Positions 36,801-41,576 of a DNA stretch of 64,000 nucleotides are shown here, piece after piece. Location: positions 688,773-752,772 of the forward strand of contig CAJHNH020008546.1 in the NCBI GenBank assembly GCA_905116865.2. Direction: 5' to 3'. The position numbers and the translations under genes are program-made. Under the pieces are notes generated by a model. That model was given only the letters and a program-made list of their open reading frames with translations. It was not told the DNA's origin and ran no database searches. Source of the DNA: Candidula unifasciata (lineage: Eukaryota; Mollusca; Gastropoda; Stylommatophora; Geomitridae). How positions within the stretch are numbered: position 1 is the stretch's first letter; the number at the start of each line of letters is the position of its first letter.

Positions 36801-39642
36801 GCTGCTAATTATGTTTGGTACAGATGTTTTTCCATGTCATGAAGCTAAACTGCCCAACACCCTCTCTAATAGTTTCCTCTGTCTCTCTTCCCTCCAACTT
36901 CTCTGTTGTCACAATTTACTCTCCTGGGGAAAAAGGGGGGAGGGGAGGGAGGTGGGTAATATACCTACTGCCTTCCTAACAAGCATATTGAAAAAATTTG
37001 ACTGATCAGAGATTTTTACCTCTGAAGTCTGTATCTGTCTAAGAGGCGAGGAACAAACTGTCTGTATATAAATAAGCCAGATCTGTAAAACGGATGTACA
37101 TGCAAAACTCAAGTTCTGGAATAGGATTAAAGTCTACAAGTGGACAAACAAATAGAATTTTGCAACAGAGTTTATATCACGGTAAACTCAAAGAAGAAGA
37201 AGACAATGTACTCAAGTATCCCCTTCTCCTGATGTGCCCAACTGATGTGGATTATCTTATTCTGATGTAAGCAATCATTTTCCTTTGCTCTTTCAAGACA
37301 TCCTCATTATTATTTGTATCTCAACATTCTCAAAATGAGCAAATTAAAAACTAAATTACCACCAAGCTACCTTGCAACACAGTAAATAGTTAAACGTCTG
37401 TGAGTGAAATATATGCACTGCATATAGGCAACAATTTGTATTTTGACTGTACTTTCTAAACTCATTGTACTGTTAACTATACATCTCTTTAACTGTAAGA
37501 GGCCCAACCATGGGTCTAACAAACATCCAAGACCTAAAACAAGTGACAACAAACCGCCAGACATGGAGAGCTATGATCTCATACTATGTGCTGCCCTAGG
37601 CTTAAGAGGAAAGACCAACTAACTAATAAAGTAAGAGTTTATGGCTGTAGAATAAAGATGTCATGCACTTATTGAAACAGTAATTCTTGACATACTGTAC
37701 ATATGATTCTATGAACAGCTTGGAGACTCATGAGAATTATAGCTGTCATCAGTATAAAATTAGTTTTAGAATTACATCAGTTCATTGCCATCAATGAATC
37801 TTTCCAGAAGATAGTGTTATATTGTGTTACACATCATCAAGTGCCTTGCCAGCTGGCGTAGGCGTTCATGCATCTTTACAGATCTCGGTCTCTGGTGCTC
37901 TGGATCAATTCCACTGATGATATTCCTTCATGCCACTGTCTTAAACCATCCACCATCATTTCTCTTGGTCTGCCTCTGATAGCAGCGTTCTTTCCAGTCG
38001 TCATATTTTTCAGTGCTCCTTTTCTCATCATATGACCAAAGAACTTTATTCGTCTCCTTCTCAGTGTTGTATATAATGATCTTCTTTCATTAGCCATTTC
38101 CTGGCAATCACTGTTACTGTTAGTTATACTAGTATTCGCAACACTCATCTCAAGAACCACATTACACAATCGGTTTAATCACAAAGCCTGAGCAGTACTG
38201 TAGTGACCATGTGTTGCCCAGGCAGCATGAACCCTTTCTAGGCCAGCCTTGTTTATACTAAAGGAAAAGTGACATCAATAAGAAGAGCAGCGCTCAGTCT
38301 GCCAGCTAGAGCTTTCATCTTAAACCAGCCAACCAATGTGAAGAGCCAGGTCTGATCTGCTATATTATTGAGTTTTTGTTACATTTCCTCTTCCTAAGAT
38401 AAGATTGTCCTTCCCAATGTGCGGCCTTTGGCCAAAGACGCTGGCATAAGTTGGATATCAGGTTTGCTAAACCCTGTCCAATACTGCTTTATTTCTGGAA
38501 AGAAAACAAAAGTGCTGGTACTCACCAACAAATGTTTGTTAAAGTAGCACTGAGTAACCCTTTGGTACCGCCAGAGAAAGAAAAAAACATGAGTATGACT
38601 AATTCAGTGCTAAATAACATAGCAAGATAATCATCAATGTTTGGCCACATTAAAATAAGAAAAAGCTGGAACACGTGTAGGGGTGTAGCACAAGAGCTGA
38701 TATATAGGCTTTCCTCCGAAAAACGGTCTTAAATTATCAAGGCAGAAAATATACCCTAACAGGGCCTCAGTCACGTGTCAATTGCTCACTCCGTCGTCTT
38801 AAATTGCGGGCTTCCGCCACCGCCAAGAGTATCCCCCACGCTGCATGCGCGGCGTGGATTGGGGCTAAACTAGATGGCTGGGACTCACGAGTAGCAGCTA
38901 CTGCATCTCCTGCAGCTTCGTTCATTTTATTTGCTCGTGAGTCCTAGCCATCTAGTTTAGCCCAAAACCATGCCGCTTGAATCTCGGCGGTGGCGGTATA
39001 GTCCCCGGAAGTTCGCAATTTGGCGGTGGCGTTATAGTTCCCGGAAGTGCACAACTGACACGTGACTGAGGCGCTGTTAGGGTATATTTTCCGCCTCGAT
39101 AATTTAGGACCGTTATTTGGAGGATAGCCGATATATACTATCCAACAGTGCTTGAGGTTGCAAGACGTGGAGAAGCATGATGATGGTGATCGCCTAACTG
39201 GGGGGACATCAAGAGATGGGCAAAAAGCAGTCTGGGCCTACAAAACAGGATGAGTAGAGACAGTTTTGAAGGTCCATTATTTTACAGCAGACCTTTATGG
39301 TGGAGATGGCGCCTAATTAACTAACTGATGATCGATCTAACTAGTTGGCAAAATGATGACAGATTAGAAATGATTCAAACTTGATAATCGTCAGGTTCGC
39401 AACATATACGTTTTGTGATCATATATCATTATATCAATATCAAATATCATGTCAAAAAATATTTTAAAAAGTAAATATAATAGCGATCATGCCAACCAAG
39501 AAACTTAAATTGTAACAATAAAATCTGCTTTCCTTACCAAATGACATTGCCGTAGAGTCAAAGATTCCTCAGTAACCGCCAACCAGACTTGAAATAACAC
39601 AGTAATTGCTGTGATAACGTGGCGCTTGCTACCAACTGCCAT
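1804..39642 (-). CDS. ELAPOR1: ELAPOR family membrane protein gene, 14 exons, 3' end outside window
   Basis: Homologue of ELAPOR1/ELAPOR2 (KIAA1324, EIG121), type I transmembrane proteins of the endosome-lysosome and Golgi system linked to autophagy and cell survival. The exons join without a phase error: 105, 130, 202, 148, 90, 112, 147, 89, 169, 117, 221, 65, 201 and 219 nt, giving 671 codons plus two bases. Motifs run in the same order as I recall for the human protein: [78 protein letters not shown]. Human ELAPOR1 is about 1000 residues, so roughly the last third (rest of the ectodomain with the mannose-6-phosphate-receptor-like part, membrane segment and tail) lies beyond position 1. All splice sites are GT-AG. 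Vertebrate ELAPOR1 and ELAPOR2 are probably duplicates of one ancestral gene, so the symbol means family, not strict orthology. Confidence 0.93.
2112..2195 (+). pseudogene. LINE 3' tail scrap ending in (GAT)n
   Basis: Reads [11 protein letters not shown], the last conserved block of several LINE tails here, followed by GATGATGATGATA. Confidence 0.5.
2808..2996 (+). repeat. 63-bp tandem repeat, 3 copies, derived from a SINE-B 3' end
   Basis: Unit GCCAATTGTTCTATAAAAAT to GCATACAAAGGT, three times; the last copy runs into GGTCCTTTAACT, the usual SINE-B terminus. The unit matches the SINE-B stretch from 'ttggtctataaaaa' to 'gtggaaaag'. Confidence 0.85.
3125..3300 (-). repeat. Repeat F, degenerate fragment
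   Basis: Contains AGGCGAGGAACCAACAGTCT, the reverse of the F-family core GACTGTTGGTTCCT, followed by remnants of the F 3' part. Confidence 0.45.
3412..3935 (+). mobile_element. SINE-B interrupted by a LINE fragment
   Basis: Head and B box (GGTTGTGGGTTCAGGTCC) lie at 3412-3533 and the tail at 3783-3928. The 11-bp CAGTCTTAAAT at the break is duplicated (3523-3533 and 3783-3793), marking the later insertion of 3534-3782. Confidence 0.85.
3534..3782 (-). pseudogene. 5'-truncated LINE tail inserted in SINE-B
   Basis: Reverse-strand reading contains [20 protein letters not shown] and [16 protein letters not shown], a LINE C-terminal tail, ending in (ACTA)n at the 3540 side. The flanking 11-bp duplication supports retrotransposition. 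A related piece is at 37490-37625. Confidence 0.8.
3945..4315 (+). pseudogene. RTE-like LINE C-terminal fragment
   Basis: Reads [19 protein letters not shown], then [20 protein letters not shown] and [13 protein letters not shown] with a few stops, and ends in GATGATGATGAC. It lies in ELAPOR intron 13 close to exon 13. Confidence 0.8.
4336..4536 (-). CDS. ELAPOR1: ELAPOR exon 13
   Basis: 201 nt, phase 2 to 2, acceptor ATAAACAG and donor GTGAGT. Encodes [35 protein letters not shown] and [12 protein letters not shown], matching ATFTFTWAFQ, MVKIYSITATNAVDGVAS and CRACALGSEQSG. Confidence 0.94.
4709..4742 (+). repeat. Poly-C run
   Basis: An unbroken C homopolymer of just over 30 bp; length is likely variable. 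Confidence 0.9.
5484..5590 (-). repeat. SINE-D body fragment
   Basis: TGGCTAGTGCTGTCGCCACA matches the reverse of the SINE-D body at 24700. Confidence 0.45.
6028..6162 (-). mobile_element. SINE-D, tRNA-like head on minus strand
   Basis: The reverse strand reads GGCTGCTTGGTCAAATGGTT (A box), then CCAGGGTTCGAATCC (B box), then an A-run and the D body. It does not fold as a complete tRNA because the acceptor ends do not pair well. Confidence 0.65.
6832..7065 (+). mobile_element. SINE-A, full length with 12-bp target duplication
   Basis: Head GTCGGCTCTGTGGCTAAGTC to tail CACAACTAACC, bracketed by TGTTTATAACTT at 6820-6831 and 7066-7077. Confidence 0.9.
7077..7500. other. AT-rich intron sequence with short internal repeats
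   Basis: Part of ELAPOR intron 12. It repeats 'atgaacatgaga'-like phrases (7080-7250) in a loose array of about 40 bp. No gene seen. Confidence 0.5.
7560..8145 (+). repeat. Repeat F, interrupted by a SINE-B
   Basis: The F core (GTTCTGG, CAGAACATGAATTCTGTGTG, GACTGTTGGTTCCTTG, CTCAGGCAGATG) reaches 7805 and resumes at 8062 with ACATGCTTTTTAGG and a C-run before AAAATGGGG. Confidence 0.75.
7806..8061 (+). mobile_element. SINE-B, full length with 9-bp target duplication
   Basis: Head GGGGGTCGCCGTGGCGGAGC, B box GGTTGTGGATTCG, body GTTGACCCAGCCTTGAGTGG, tail GGAAAAGGGTTCTTTACTTT. TCACCTTGT flanks it at 7797-7805 and 8062-8070. Confidence 0.92.
8255..8770 (-). repeat. Repeat F, degenerate, with a GAA/GGA-rich tail
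   Basis: Reverse-oriented F blocks (CCCTTAACAAGCACGTCC, CTGTAACATAAATG, TTACAGCTGGAGAATGC) end in an AGAAGAAGAAGGAGG microsatellite at 8735-8780, next to ELAPOR exon 12. Confidence 0.5.
8896..8960 (-). CDS. ELAPOR1: ELAPOR exon 12 (short)
   Basis: 65 nt, phase 0 to 2, acceptor ATTTCTAG and donor GTAAAT. Encodes [20 protein letters not shown], which fills the gap between exons 11 and 13 and aligns with human DINRKSTNVVESWGGTKEKQ. The exon is short and was found from the phase and the missing residues. Confidence 0.85.
9034..9290 (-). mobile_element. SINE-B, reverse
   Basis: TCCTTTTCCACACCCTCAGG, ATATTTTATAGACCAAACGG and CACTCAAGGCTGGGTCGAC, then CAGGAACCGAACCCACGA (B box) in reverse. Confidence 0.85.
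9310..9361 (+). repeat. C-rich run
   Basis: About 50 bp of C with a few T interruptions. Confidence 0.85.
9440..9680 (+). repeat. Degenerate short tandem repeat
   Basis: Repeats of 'attcaagtacactacatttattc' with strong drift, period roughly 22-24 bp. Confidence 0.5.
9978..10230 (+). mobile_element. SINE-B, full length with T-run tail
   Basis: Head GAGTCGCCGTGGGGTAGCGG, B box GTGGGTTCGGTTCC, body CAGGTCGACCCAGCCTTGTG, terminus TAAAGGCATGGAAAAGGG, followed by a T-run to 10257. Confidence 0.9.
10330..11790 (-). pseudogene. CR1-like LINE tail hosting a 45-bp minisatellite
   Basis: Flanks at 10330-10548 and 11595-11790 match the LINE piece at 42690-43190, for example 'gacatggccta(a)aa' and AGGATATTCTAAGAATTTTTC. 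Reverse translation of the seed gives [11 protein letters not shown], the counterpart of LHDLNIKENWL near 42880. Lies in ELAPOR intron 11. Confidence 0.7.
10549..11594 (+). repeat. 45-bp minisatellite, about 23 copies
   Basis: Unit CAGGATGTTGTTTCACAGCC then AGTCCTCCCTGATGTTCGGT and TCATG, highly homogeneous (mostly C/T, A/T and G/A swaps). 45 is a multiple of 3 and the unit has no stop in several frames, so long reading frames (up to 374 codons on +, 276 on -) arise automatically. There is no start context, splice pattern or composition suggesting that they are coding. Confidence 0.95.
11812..12190 (+). mobile_element. Possible SINE of another family
   Basis: GCATGGTCTCGATCACATGG and GAGGTTCTGGGTTCAAGCC resemble tRNA-like A and B boxes, followed by a body with GGGCGCCCGTGTGCATTGTT. 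No second copy was found in the window. Confidence 0.3.
12317..12537 (-). CDS. ELAPOR1: ELAPOR exon 11
   Basis: 221 nt, phase 1 to 0, acceptor TATCTAG and donor GTATGT. Encodes [30 protein letters not shown] and [20 protein letters not shown], aligning with GWEVAGDHIQSG, LILNLHIPGF and GRITFVFETLCSADCVLYF. Confidence 0.9.
12560..12822 (+). pseudogene. LINE C-terminal tail fragment
   Basis: Reads [20 protein letters not shown], a typical RTE-type tail, then loses frame. It borders the TG microsatellite. Confidence 0.6.
12817..12894 (+). repeat. (TG)n microsatellite
   Basis: TGTGTGTG and GCATGCATG, then about 28 uninterrupted TG units. Confidence 0.95.
12897..13560 (-). pseudogene. LINE fragments, reverse: RT piece then I-like 3' end
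   Basis: 12897-13000 reverse-matches the RT piece at 32590-32690 (TCTTGGAGTGGGATA block). 13005-13560 is the 3' end of the I-like LINE, recognised by GAATCAACATCAAAGCACTT and CATAAGTGCTCGATCC in reverse. Confidence 0.65.
13568..14680. mobile_element. TTAA-flanked DNA element, about 1.1 kb, with nested SINE-C
   Basis: Ends TTAACTCTTTACAGTC and GGACTGAAAGAGTTAA form an imperfect terminal inverted repeat with TTAA at both edges. Inside are SINE-C (13757-14032) and a LINE scrap near 14270. No transposase seen. Confidence 0.5.
13757..14032 (+). mobile_element. SINE-C
   Basis: Head GCGGCGTCCGTGGCTAAGGC, B box GCGATCGAAACCC, then the SINE-B-like body GTCGACCCAGTCTAGAATGG and terminus AAAGGCGTGGAAAGGGATC. 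Confidence 0.85.
15138..15253 (+). repeat. 27-bp tandem repeat, about 4 copies
   Basis: Unit ACTAGTCAACTAAAGACTAA plus TGACATG. It ends about 95 bp from ELAPOR exon 10, in intron 10. Confidence 0.9.
15348..15464 (-). CDS. ELAPOR1: ELAPOR exon 10
   Basis: 117 nt, phase 1 to 1, acceptor TTGTAG and donor GTATGC. Encodes [15 protein letters not shown], then [17 protein letters not shown], matching SDGTKECRPCPAGTEP and FEYKWWNVLPGNMKTSC. Confidence 0.92.
15610..15700 (-). repeat. Repeat F fragment that seeds a minisatellite
   Basis: AACAAGCATTTTGTAAAAGG and TGACTAATCAGGGGTTT are reverse F blocks; the following array repeats the last part. Confidence 0.6.
15690..16280 (+). repeat. 36-bp minisatellite, about 16 copies
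   Basis: Unit CAGGGGTTTGCTGAAACTGG plus ATGTGTTGGGCCTAAT. Early copies alternate CAGTGG and CAGGGG; later copies carry AAATGGTATGTGTTGGACC. The 12-codon period leaves several frames open. Located in ELAPOR intron 9. Confidence 0.95.
16345..16740 (-). pseudogene. CR1-like LINE tail fragment, same family as 10330 and 42690
   Basis: GAAAGTCTCTCTTTCTCTAG, CATGGCCAAAATACCTCAG and GAGCCAATTCTCCTCAATG align with both other copies; no minisatellite here. Confidence 0.65.
16976..17245 (-). mobile_element. SINE-B, reverse
   Basis: TCCCTTTTCCATATCTTTAG to GAAGCGAACCCACGACCTTC (B box) and GGCGTCTAGTCGCCAAGGC (head). Confidence 0.85.
17516..18842 (-). pseudogene. I-like LINE, RT end, RNase H region and 3' end, broken
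   Basis: Reverse reading: [17 protein letters not shown] (RT catalytic FADD) and [11 protein letters not shown], then [20 protein letters not shown] matching the + copy at 39980, an RNase H part around 17700-17900 ([14 protein letters not shown]), and the family 3' end at 17525. Several frameshifts. ELAPOR intron 9. Confidence 0.8.
18950..19215 (-). repeat. Repeat F, reverse
   Basis: CCCATTTGGGTGGG, CAAACAAGCATGTAGTAG, AAGTTCTGGAACAAGATC and TTTACAGCCGGTGAATGC, in the reverse F order. Confidence 0.75.
19317..19462. mobile_element. TTAA-flanked MITE, 146 bp
   Basis: TTAACTCTATTGAGTCC at the left and GGACTCAAAGAGTTAA at the right are inverted repeats differing at one position; TTAA ends suggest piggyBac- or Kolobok-like transposition. 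Confidence 0.7.
19915..20083 (-). CDS. ELAPOR1: ELAPOR exon 9
   Basis: 169 nt, phase 0 to 1, acceptor TTGCAG and donor GTATGT. Encodes [13 protein letters not shown], then [21 protein letters not shown], matching YKWIEPKIC and [17 protein letters not shown], the strongest match in the gene. Confidence 0.95.
20660..20795 (+). mobile_element. SINE-B, 3' fragment
   Basis: AGTAAAGGTGGCTGGTGTGA, TGCTGACCACATCATCC, then a drifted terminus. Confidence 0.7.
20925..21255 (-). pseudogene. RTE-like LINE C-terminal fragment
   Basis: Reverse reading: [39 protein letters not shown]. Confidence 0.75.
21255..21600 (-). pseudogene. I-like LINE 3' end with (ATTC)n tail
   Basis: AATGAATGAATGAATCAATC followed by AAGAATTGACATCACTGC and CAAGTGCTCCATC in reverse, the shared 3' end of this family. 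It abuts ELAPOR exon 8. Confidence 0.7.
21597..21685 (-). CDS. ELAPOR1: ELAPOR exon 8
   Basis: 89 nt, phase 1 to 0, acceptor TTCATAG and donor GTAAGA. Encodes [20 protein letters not shown] and KPCNENGK, matching SSECTERPPCTTKDYF and PCDEEGK. Confidence 0.92.
21955..22230 (-). repeat. Repeat F, reverse, with AAG-rich tail
   Basis: CCTTAACAAGCATGTCATAC, CCAATTAGGGTGTTTCCTC, AACCAACAGTCAGCATAC, TTAACAGCCAGTGAAAG, then AAGAAAAAGAAGAAG. Confidence 0.8.
22955..23235 (+). repeat. Repeat F, best forward copy
   Basis: TTCTTCTTCTTAGTTTACAC, GAAAGTTCTGGTTGTTCACC, CCTGTTGGTTCCTTGCCTC, TTACAACATGCTTGTTAAAG and CCACCAAATGGGGCC, about 280 bp. Confidence 0.8.
23323..23469 (-). CDS. ELAPOR1: ELAPOR exon 7
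   Basis: 147 nt, phase 1 to 1, acceptor TTGGCAG and donor GTAAGT. Encodes [19 protein letters not shown], then [17 protein letters not shown]: two Cys-x2-Cys modules of the ectodomain, collinear with human VAYTSECFPCKPGTFS and YSEKGAKEC. Confidence 0.94.
23657..24276. mobile_element. Palindromic MITE copy 1 (620 bp), ELAPOR intron 6
   Basis: Inverted ends GGTTATCC and GGATAGCC extend about 75 bp (GGCCAAAAACACACCCTGAC / GTCAGGGTGTGTTTTTGGCC). A second, inner inverted repeat surrounds GATGGCTGGGACTCACGAGC. The target duplication AAAAAACA lies at 23649-23656 and 24277-24284. CpG-rich, no transposase. Confidence 0.93.
24338..24449 (-). CDS. ELAPOR1: ELAPOR exon 6
   Basis: 112 nt, phase 0 to 1, donor GTGAAC. 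Encodes [16 protein letters not shown] and [11 protein letters not shown], the counterpart of LKSGTNILYWRTTG and VLVKNITIEG. A palindromic MITE lies 61 bp downstream of its donor. Confidence 0.92.
24581..24790 (+). mobile_element. SINE-D
   Basis: Head GAAGCGACTGGCCGAATGGT with A box, B-box-like CCAGGTCCAAATTC, body CACCTGCACAGTCGTGGCGA and CAGCACTAGCC. Confidence 0.7.
24842..25076 (+). pseudogene. I-like LINE 3' end
   Basis: GCAGATGCTCGAGGCTTTG and AATGCCCCGAGTGCTGTGAT then GTCGGTTCTTGAAT; matches 40940-41095. Confidence 0.75.
25079..25265 (+). mobile_element. SINE-B, headless
   Basis: Begins in the B box (GGTCGTGGGTTAAGGTCC) and runs to TGTGGAAAAGGGTCCTTTAC. Confidence 0.8.
25330..25620 (+). 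repeat. Repeat F fragment, C-run and G-run
   Basis: CTTAACTGGCGACCTTTTAG, GCATGCTAGTTAAGCGG, C-run at 25481, AAATGGGGCCC; then an unrelated G-rich run 25569-25612. Confidence 0.6.
25701..25790 (-). CDS. ELAPOR1: ELAPOR exon 5
   Basis: 90 nt, phase 0 to 0, acceptor CTGCAG and donor GTAGGT. Encodes [17 protein letters not shown], which aligns with the human QNDQCQEMDTTTDKW block. Confidence 0.92.
25892..26103 (-). mobile_element. SINE-B, reverse, 13-bp target duplication
   Basis: GGACCCTTTTCCACGCCTTT to GGCTCCGCCAGGGAGCG; ATTACATGATGTA lies at 25879-25891 and 26104-26116. Confidence 0.92.
26117..27480. other. ELAPOR intron 4, mostly unique sequence
   Basis: AT-rich sequence with small C-runs (27208-27228). 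No exon, tRNA or clear transposon end recognised. Confidence 0.5.
27511..27658 (-). CDS. ELAPOR1: ELAPOR exon 4
   Basis: 148 nt, phase 2 to 0, acceptor TTGTTAG and donor GTAAGA. Encodes [20 protein letters not shown] and [17 protein letters not shown], matching the PRGNYI and FFEYQYVD stretches of ELAPOR. Confidence 0.93.
27733..27760 (+). repeat. G-run
   Basis: Over 20 G with two interruptions, 75 bp upstream of exon 4's acceptor in gene direction. Confidence 0.85.
28140..29049. mobile_element. TTAA-flanked DNA element, about 0.9 kb
   Basis: Left end TTAACTCTTTCAGGACGG, right end CGTCCGTAAAGAGTTAA, TTAA at both edges. The related copy of its left end at 27965 (CTTTACTCTTTCAAGACAG) makes a local duplication of about 180 bp. 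No transposase. Confidence 0.5.
28330..29310 (+). repeat. Direct duplication of about 270 bp inside ELAPOR intron 3
   Basis: 28345-28625 and 29060-29305 align: ACATTCAAGCATGTTAGACAC with ACATTCAAGGATGTCAGACAC, then TATGTATTAGCTAGTCT with TATGCATCAGCCAGTCT, and ACAGCTGATCAAAAC with ACAGCTGATCGAAAC. Confidence 0.75.
29365..29630 (-). repeat. 37-bp sub-array, 7 copies, each with a splice-donor sequence
   Basis: Plus-strand unit AGACAGCTGGAGCTACATAC then CTGGAACAGTTTACACC, alternating CAGCTGG and CAGATGG. It equals the neighbouring 57-bp unit minus 20 bp. 37 is not a multiple of 3, so added units shift frame. Confidence 0.93.
29630..30320 (-). repeat. 57-bp minisatellite, 12 copies, made of ELAPOR exon 3 end plus donor
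   Basis: Plus-strand unit AGACAGATGGAGCTACATAC, CTGGAACAGTTTCCCTTATG, ATGTATCCTGCTACCCC. On the gene strand each unit reads [18 protein letters not shown] followed by GTATGT. ACATACCT recurs exactly every 57 bp from 29630 to 30257. The rightmost unit is the true exon end. The reading frame stays open through all 12 units and stops at about 29572. Confidence 0.95.
30263..30464 (-). CDS. ELAPOR1: ELAPOR exon 3, with its 3' end and donor expanded as a minisatellite
   Basis: 202 nt from a TTCCAG acceptor to the first of 19 tandem CAG/GTATGT-type donors. It encodes the cysteine-rich module [17 protein letters not shown], then the diagnostic [11 protein letters not shown], then [19 protein letters not shown]. 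Using this first donor gives a spacer to PRGNYI almost the same length as in the human protein, so it is probably the ancestral junction. The last 54 nt of the exon and the donor are the seed of the 57-bp array that follows. Confidence 0.9.
30480..31515. other. ELAPOR intron 2, unique AT-rich sequence
   Basis: No exon or recognised repeat. Contains two T/A-rich palindromic stretches and the phrase 'tttctgaacaa' repeated loosely (30700, 31340). Confidence 0.45.
31533..31766 (-). mobile_element. SINE-A, reverse, 11-bp target duplication
   Basis: GTTAGTTGCGTATC to TAAGCCACAGACGCCGAC; ATAGATTACAG lies at 31517-31527 and 31767-31777. The body contains a TG microsatellite at 31580. Confidence 0.88.
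31791..31905 (-). mobile_element. SINE-B, 3' fragment, reverse
   Basis: AGTAAAGGACCCTTTCCACA, GGGCATATAGGGCTAGACC, GTGGATGATGTCG. Confidence 0.75.
32030..32840 (-). pseudogene. LINE reverse-transcriptase fragment
   Basis: Reverse reading: [20 protein letters not shown] then KIMRI, the RT block after the catalytic motif, followed by [16 protein letters not shown] sequence. The piece at 32040-32330 matches 16670 (ATCGCATGCAGCTCTTCC). Confidence 0.65.
32841..34620. other. ELAPOR intron 2, mostly unique
   Basis: No host exon recognised. Holds a GGTTGGTGGGTAGTT short tandem repeat at 33748-33805 and (GAT)n at 33716. Confidence 0.45.
34621..35620. other. ELAPOR intron 2, low-complexity runs
   Basis: C-run 34857-34877, G-run 35016-35034, G-rich run 35508-35540; otherwise unique sequence, no gene seen. 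Confidence 0.5.
35639..35768 (-). CDS. ELAPOR1: ELAPOR exon 2
   Basis: 130 nt between a CCCCCAG acceptor and a GTAAGT donor, phase 0 to 1. It encodes [20 protein letters not shown] and ends PIRGKEC, matching the YHFEYTECDSTGSRWRV and RGKEC blocks of vertebrate ELAPOR. Confidence 0.93.
36000..36175 (+). pseudogene. LINE C-terminal tail with (GAT)n end
   Basis: Reads [20 protein letters not shown], then GATGATGATGA at 36168. Confidence 0.65.
36178..36412 (-). mobile_element. SINE-A, reverse, diverged
   Basis: TTAATTGCATATCCTTTTCA to CTACGCCTAAGCCACAGAC, with the TAGCAGTTTG and ATCGAACTTGGCACC parts. Confidence 0.75.
36520..36735 (-). mobile_element. Possible SINE head of another family
   Basis: Reverse strand has CTCTCTAGCGAAGTTGGTTA (A-box-like) and GGGTTCACTCCCGG (B box). 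No second copy recognised. Confidence 0.35.
36920..37195 (-). repeat. Repeat F, reverse
   Basis: CTTCCTAACAAGCATATTG, TAAGAGGCGAGGAACAAACT, AGATCTGTAAAACGGATGTA, ending TCAAAGAAGAAGAAG. Confidence 0.8.
37490..37625 (+). pseudogene. LINE tail, same family as 3534-3782
   Basis: Reads [20 protein letters not shown] and ends AACTAACTAATAAAG. Confidence 0.65.
37855..38165 (-). pseudogene. LINE C-terminal tail
   Basis: Reverse reading: [52 protein letters not shown]. This is the unexpanded form of the unit repeated at 43254-43755. Confidence 0.8.
38707..39129. mobile_element. Palindromic MITE copy 2 (423 bp), ELAPOR intron 1
   Basis: Ends GGCTTTCCTCCGAAAAACGG and CCGTTATTTGGAGGATAGCC; inner inverted repeat GATGGCTGGGACTCACGAG / CTCGTGAGTCCTAGCCATC. 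Target duplication GATATATA at 38699-38706 and 39130-39137. It appears to split a LINE tail (38635-38690 and 39145-39190). Confidence 0.93.
39538..39642 (-). CDS. ELAPOR1: ELAPOR exon 1: start codon and signal peptide
   Basis: 35 codons starting MAVGSKRHV with a hydrophobic run ([14 protein letters not shown]), which fits a secretory signal peptide, then [10 protein letters not shown]. The donor is GTAAGG and the exon ends in phase 0. The ATG is the first in the exon. The next exon continues directly into the conserved YEYTECD block, which supports this start. Confidence 0.88.
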
Positions 39643-39944
39643 GACGAAAACAGCAGACGACGGACGAGACATTTTGTTTTTGTATCAAGATATCTATTCC
39701 GTCTTCCCTACCGGTGGCGCGACTACTATTCTGTGATCAAGCACATTTACTTGAACAGGGGGGAAAAGCACACTCAGATATCGATTGGTGGATTGCTGTT
39801 AAGGTTCCGTCGACCTAGCCTGGTCTCTTCGCGTTGCTCACAACCGTAAACTATCAGCGCGCTGCGACATTTTGACGACGATCGCTTCGGGTAACCAATT
39901 AATACTAAAAATAGCTTCATGTCTCATATCAAGGGTTCTGAAAA

Positions 39945-41105
39945 CTTCTCCAAGCGATCCTGATCCTGTCAGTGGTTGATTATGGCCTGGGAATGCTTAC
40001 CGTCTCAGAGATTCAGATGGACAAACTAGAGCGCGTACAGAACGCGGCTATGCGGGTCATTCTGGGTTGCATCAGAGACACCCTAGTGGTGTGTATGCGA
40101 TACATCCTTGGTTTGCCTACGTTTGCAGGTAGGCACAAGGTTCTGCATGCGAAGTCGTATCTCAAGGTAGCTGCAGACACAGACTGCCCTTTGCATGAAG
40201 CTCTGGGTGCAGTTAAGGATCAGCGGCTGGTAAGAGGGAAGTCATGGATGGCTCAGGCAAAAGATACAATCAGACAGGCTTGCATCCTTGAGAACATTAG
40301 GCAAGGAGAAGAGTGCCACTTGAACAGTCAGACGTGTGTAGGGTCATAATCAGACTTTACCGGGAATGCAGAGACTGGCCAGCAGGTGCCACGGAGATGG
40401 AAATCCAGCAATTAATTCAAGATAATGCTCGCTCAGAGGATTTAATCATTTACGCAGACGGTTCAGTATCAAGAGGCAAAAAATGTGCTTGGTTTTTTTT
40501 TTTAGCAAAAGTTAAGGGTCGACGTTTGGTGCAGGAGAGCTTAGCATATGATACCACAACATCCAGCTTAAGAATGGAGGTGGAGGCGGTCACTGCAGAT
40601 TTCCGCTAGCTAGAGAACACGACACACACACACACATCGTGACTGTAACTGACCTAGAAAGCATGCTGAGGAAGATCAGGACAGGCATGCTTCGTACAGA
40701 GTGGCATGCTTCGCTGCGGAGGACACGAGGAGTATTGTCTAGATTTTTTCACCGAGGCACGCCGTTGGGTTGGGAAATGAACAGGTAGATAGACTGGCTG
40801 GCTCTGCACAACTTGGTGGAATACTGATACATGATAAGGCAGACGTGGTTAGTGCCTTGTGGGAGAGCGTGTAAAGTTCGAAGGAGCAGATGGATCACCA
40901 CAGTCTGGTGAAATTGATGCAGGGGGAGTCAGGAAAGGTTCAGGCAGATGCTCGAGGTTTAGAGGAATGGCAAGATAAACGTTTAATCAGAATGCTTCTC
41001 CACCATTATTAACGGAACTCTTCGTTGGCTGCTAAAGATGGGGACGGAGCGCTTATGGGAATGCACCGAGTGCTGTGATGTCGATTCTTGAATCAAATCA
41101 ATATC
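39945..41105 (+). pseudogene. I-like LINE, post-RT and RNase H region with 3' end
   Basis: GLGMLTVSEIQMDKLERVQN, then frameshifted RNase H start DLIIYADGSVSRGKKC, and 3' end GTGCTGTGATGTCGATTCTT. 5' truncated, several breaks. Confidence 0.82.
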
Positions 41106-41576
41106 CAAGCGATGGGTTTGTGTTCCAGAGAAGTATAGTAAATATTTGCAAGGATAGATTACACAATATTATTATTATTATTTAAAAGTACACTTAAGTT
41201 TTTTAGTAAGTCGAAAGATTATTCTTTTTCCACATTAAAGCATTCAGTCCATAAGTGCTTAGATCCACTCCTCAGTAATGCCTGCAGCGTGAAGCGGCGG
41301 ATGACAACAGTCCTGTGTTGGTTTCTATTACCATTTTATGGACAAACCAGAGCAAGTGATTATTCTACGACTTAGAACAGGACACAATCGACTTCTCAGC
41401 CTGTGGGTTTCATGTTGACCTTGCTTTTTCTATATGCTTTTTTTTTTTTTTTTTTGGTACTTTCCCACTGAGTTTTCTAGTCAAAGTTTCTGCATTATTT
41501 AGTACTCCGTCATTAAAGACTGGTCGAAACGTTCGGCTGTGTTTTTGTGCGTCTTTTCCACTGACTATTGAGCATT

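Noticed and set aside
39972..40609. Host gene with an RNase H domain next to ELAPOR
   Set aside because: The same sequence is found in reverse at 17700-18420 with a LINE 3' end; it is a broken I-like LINE.
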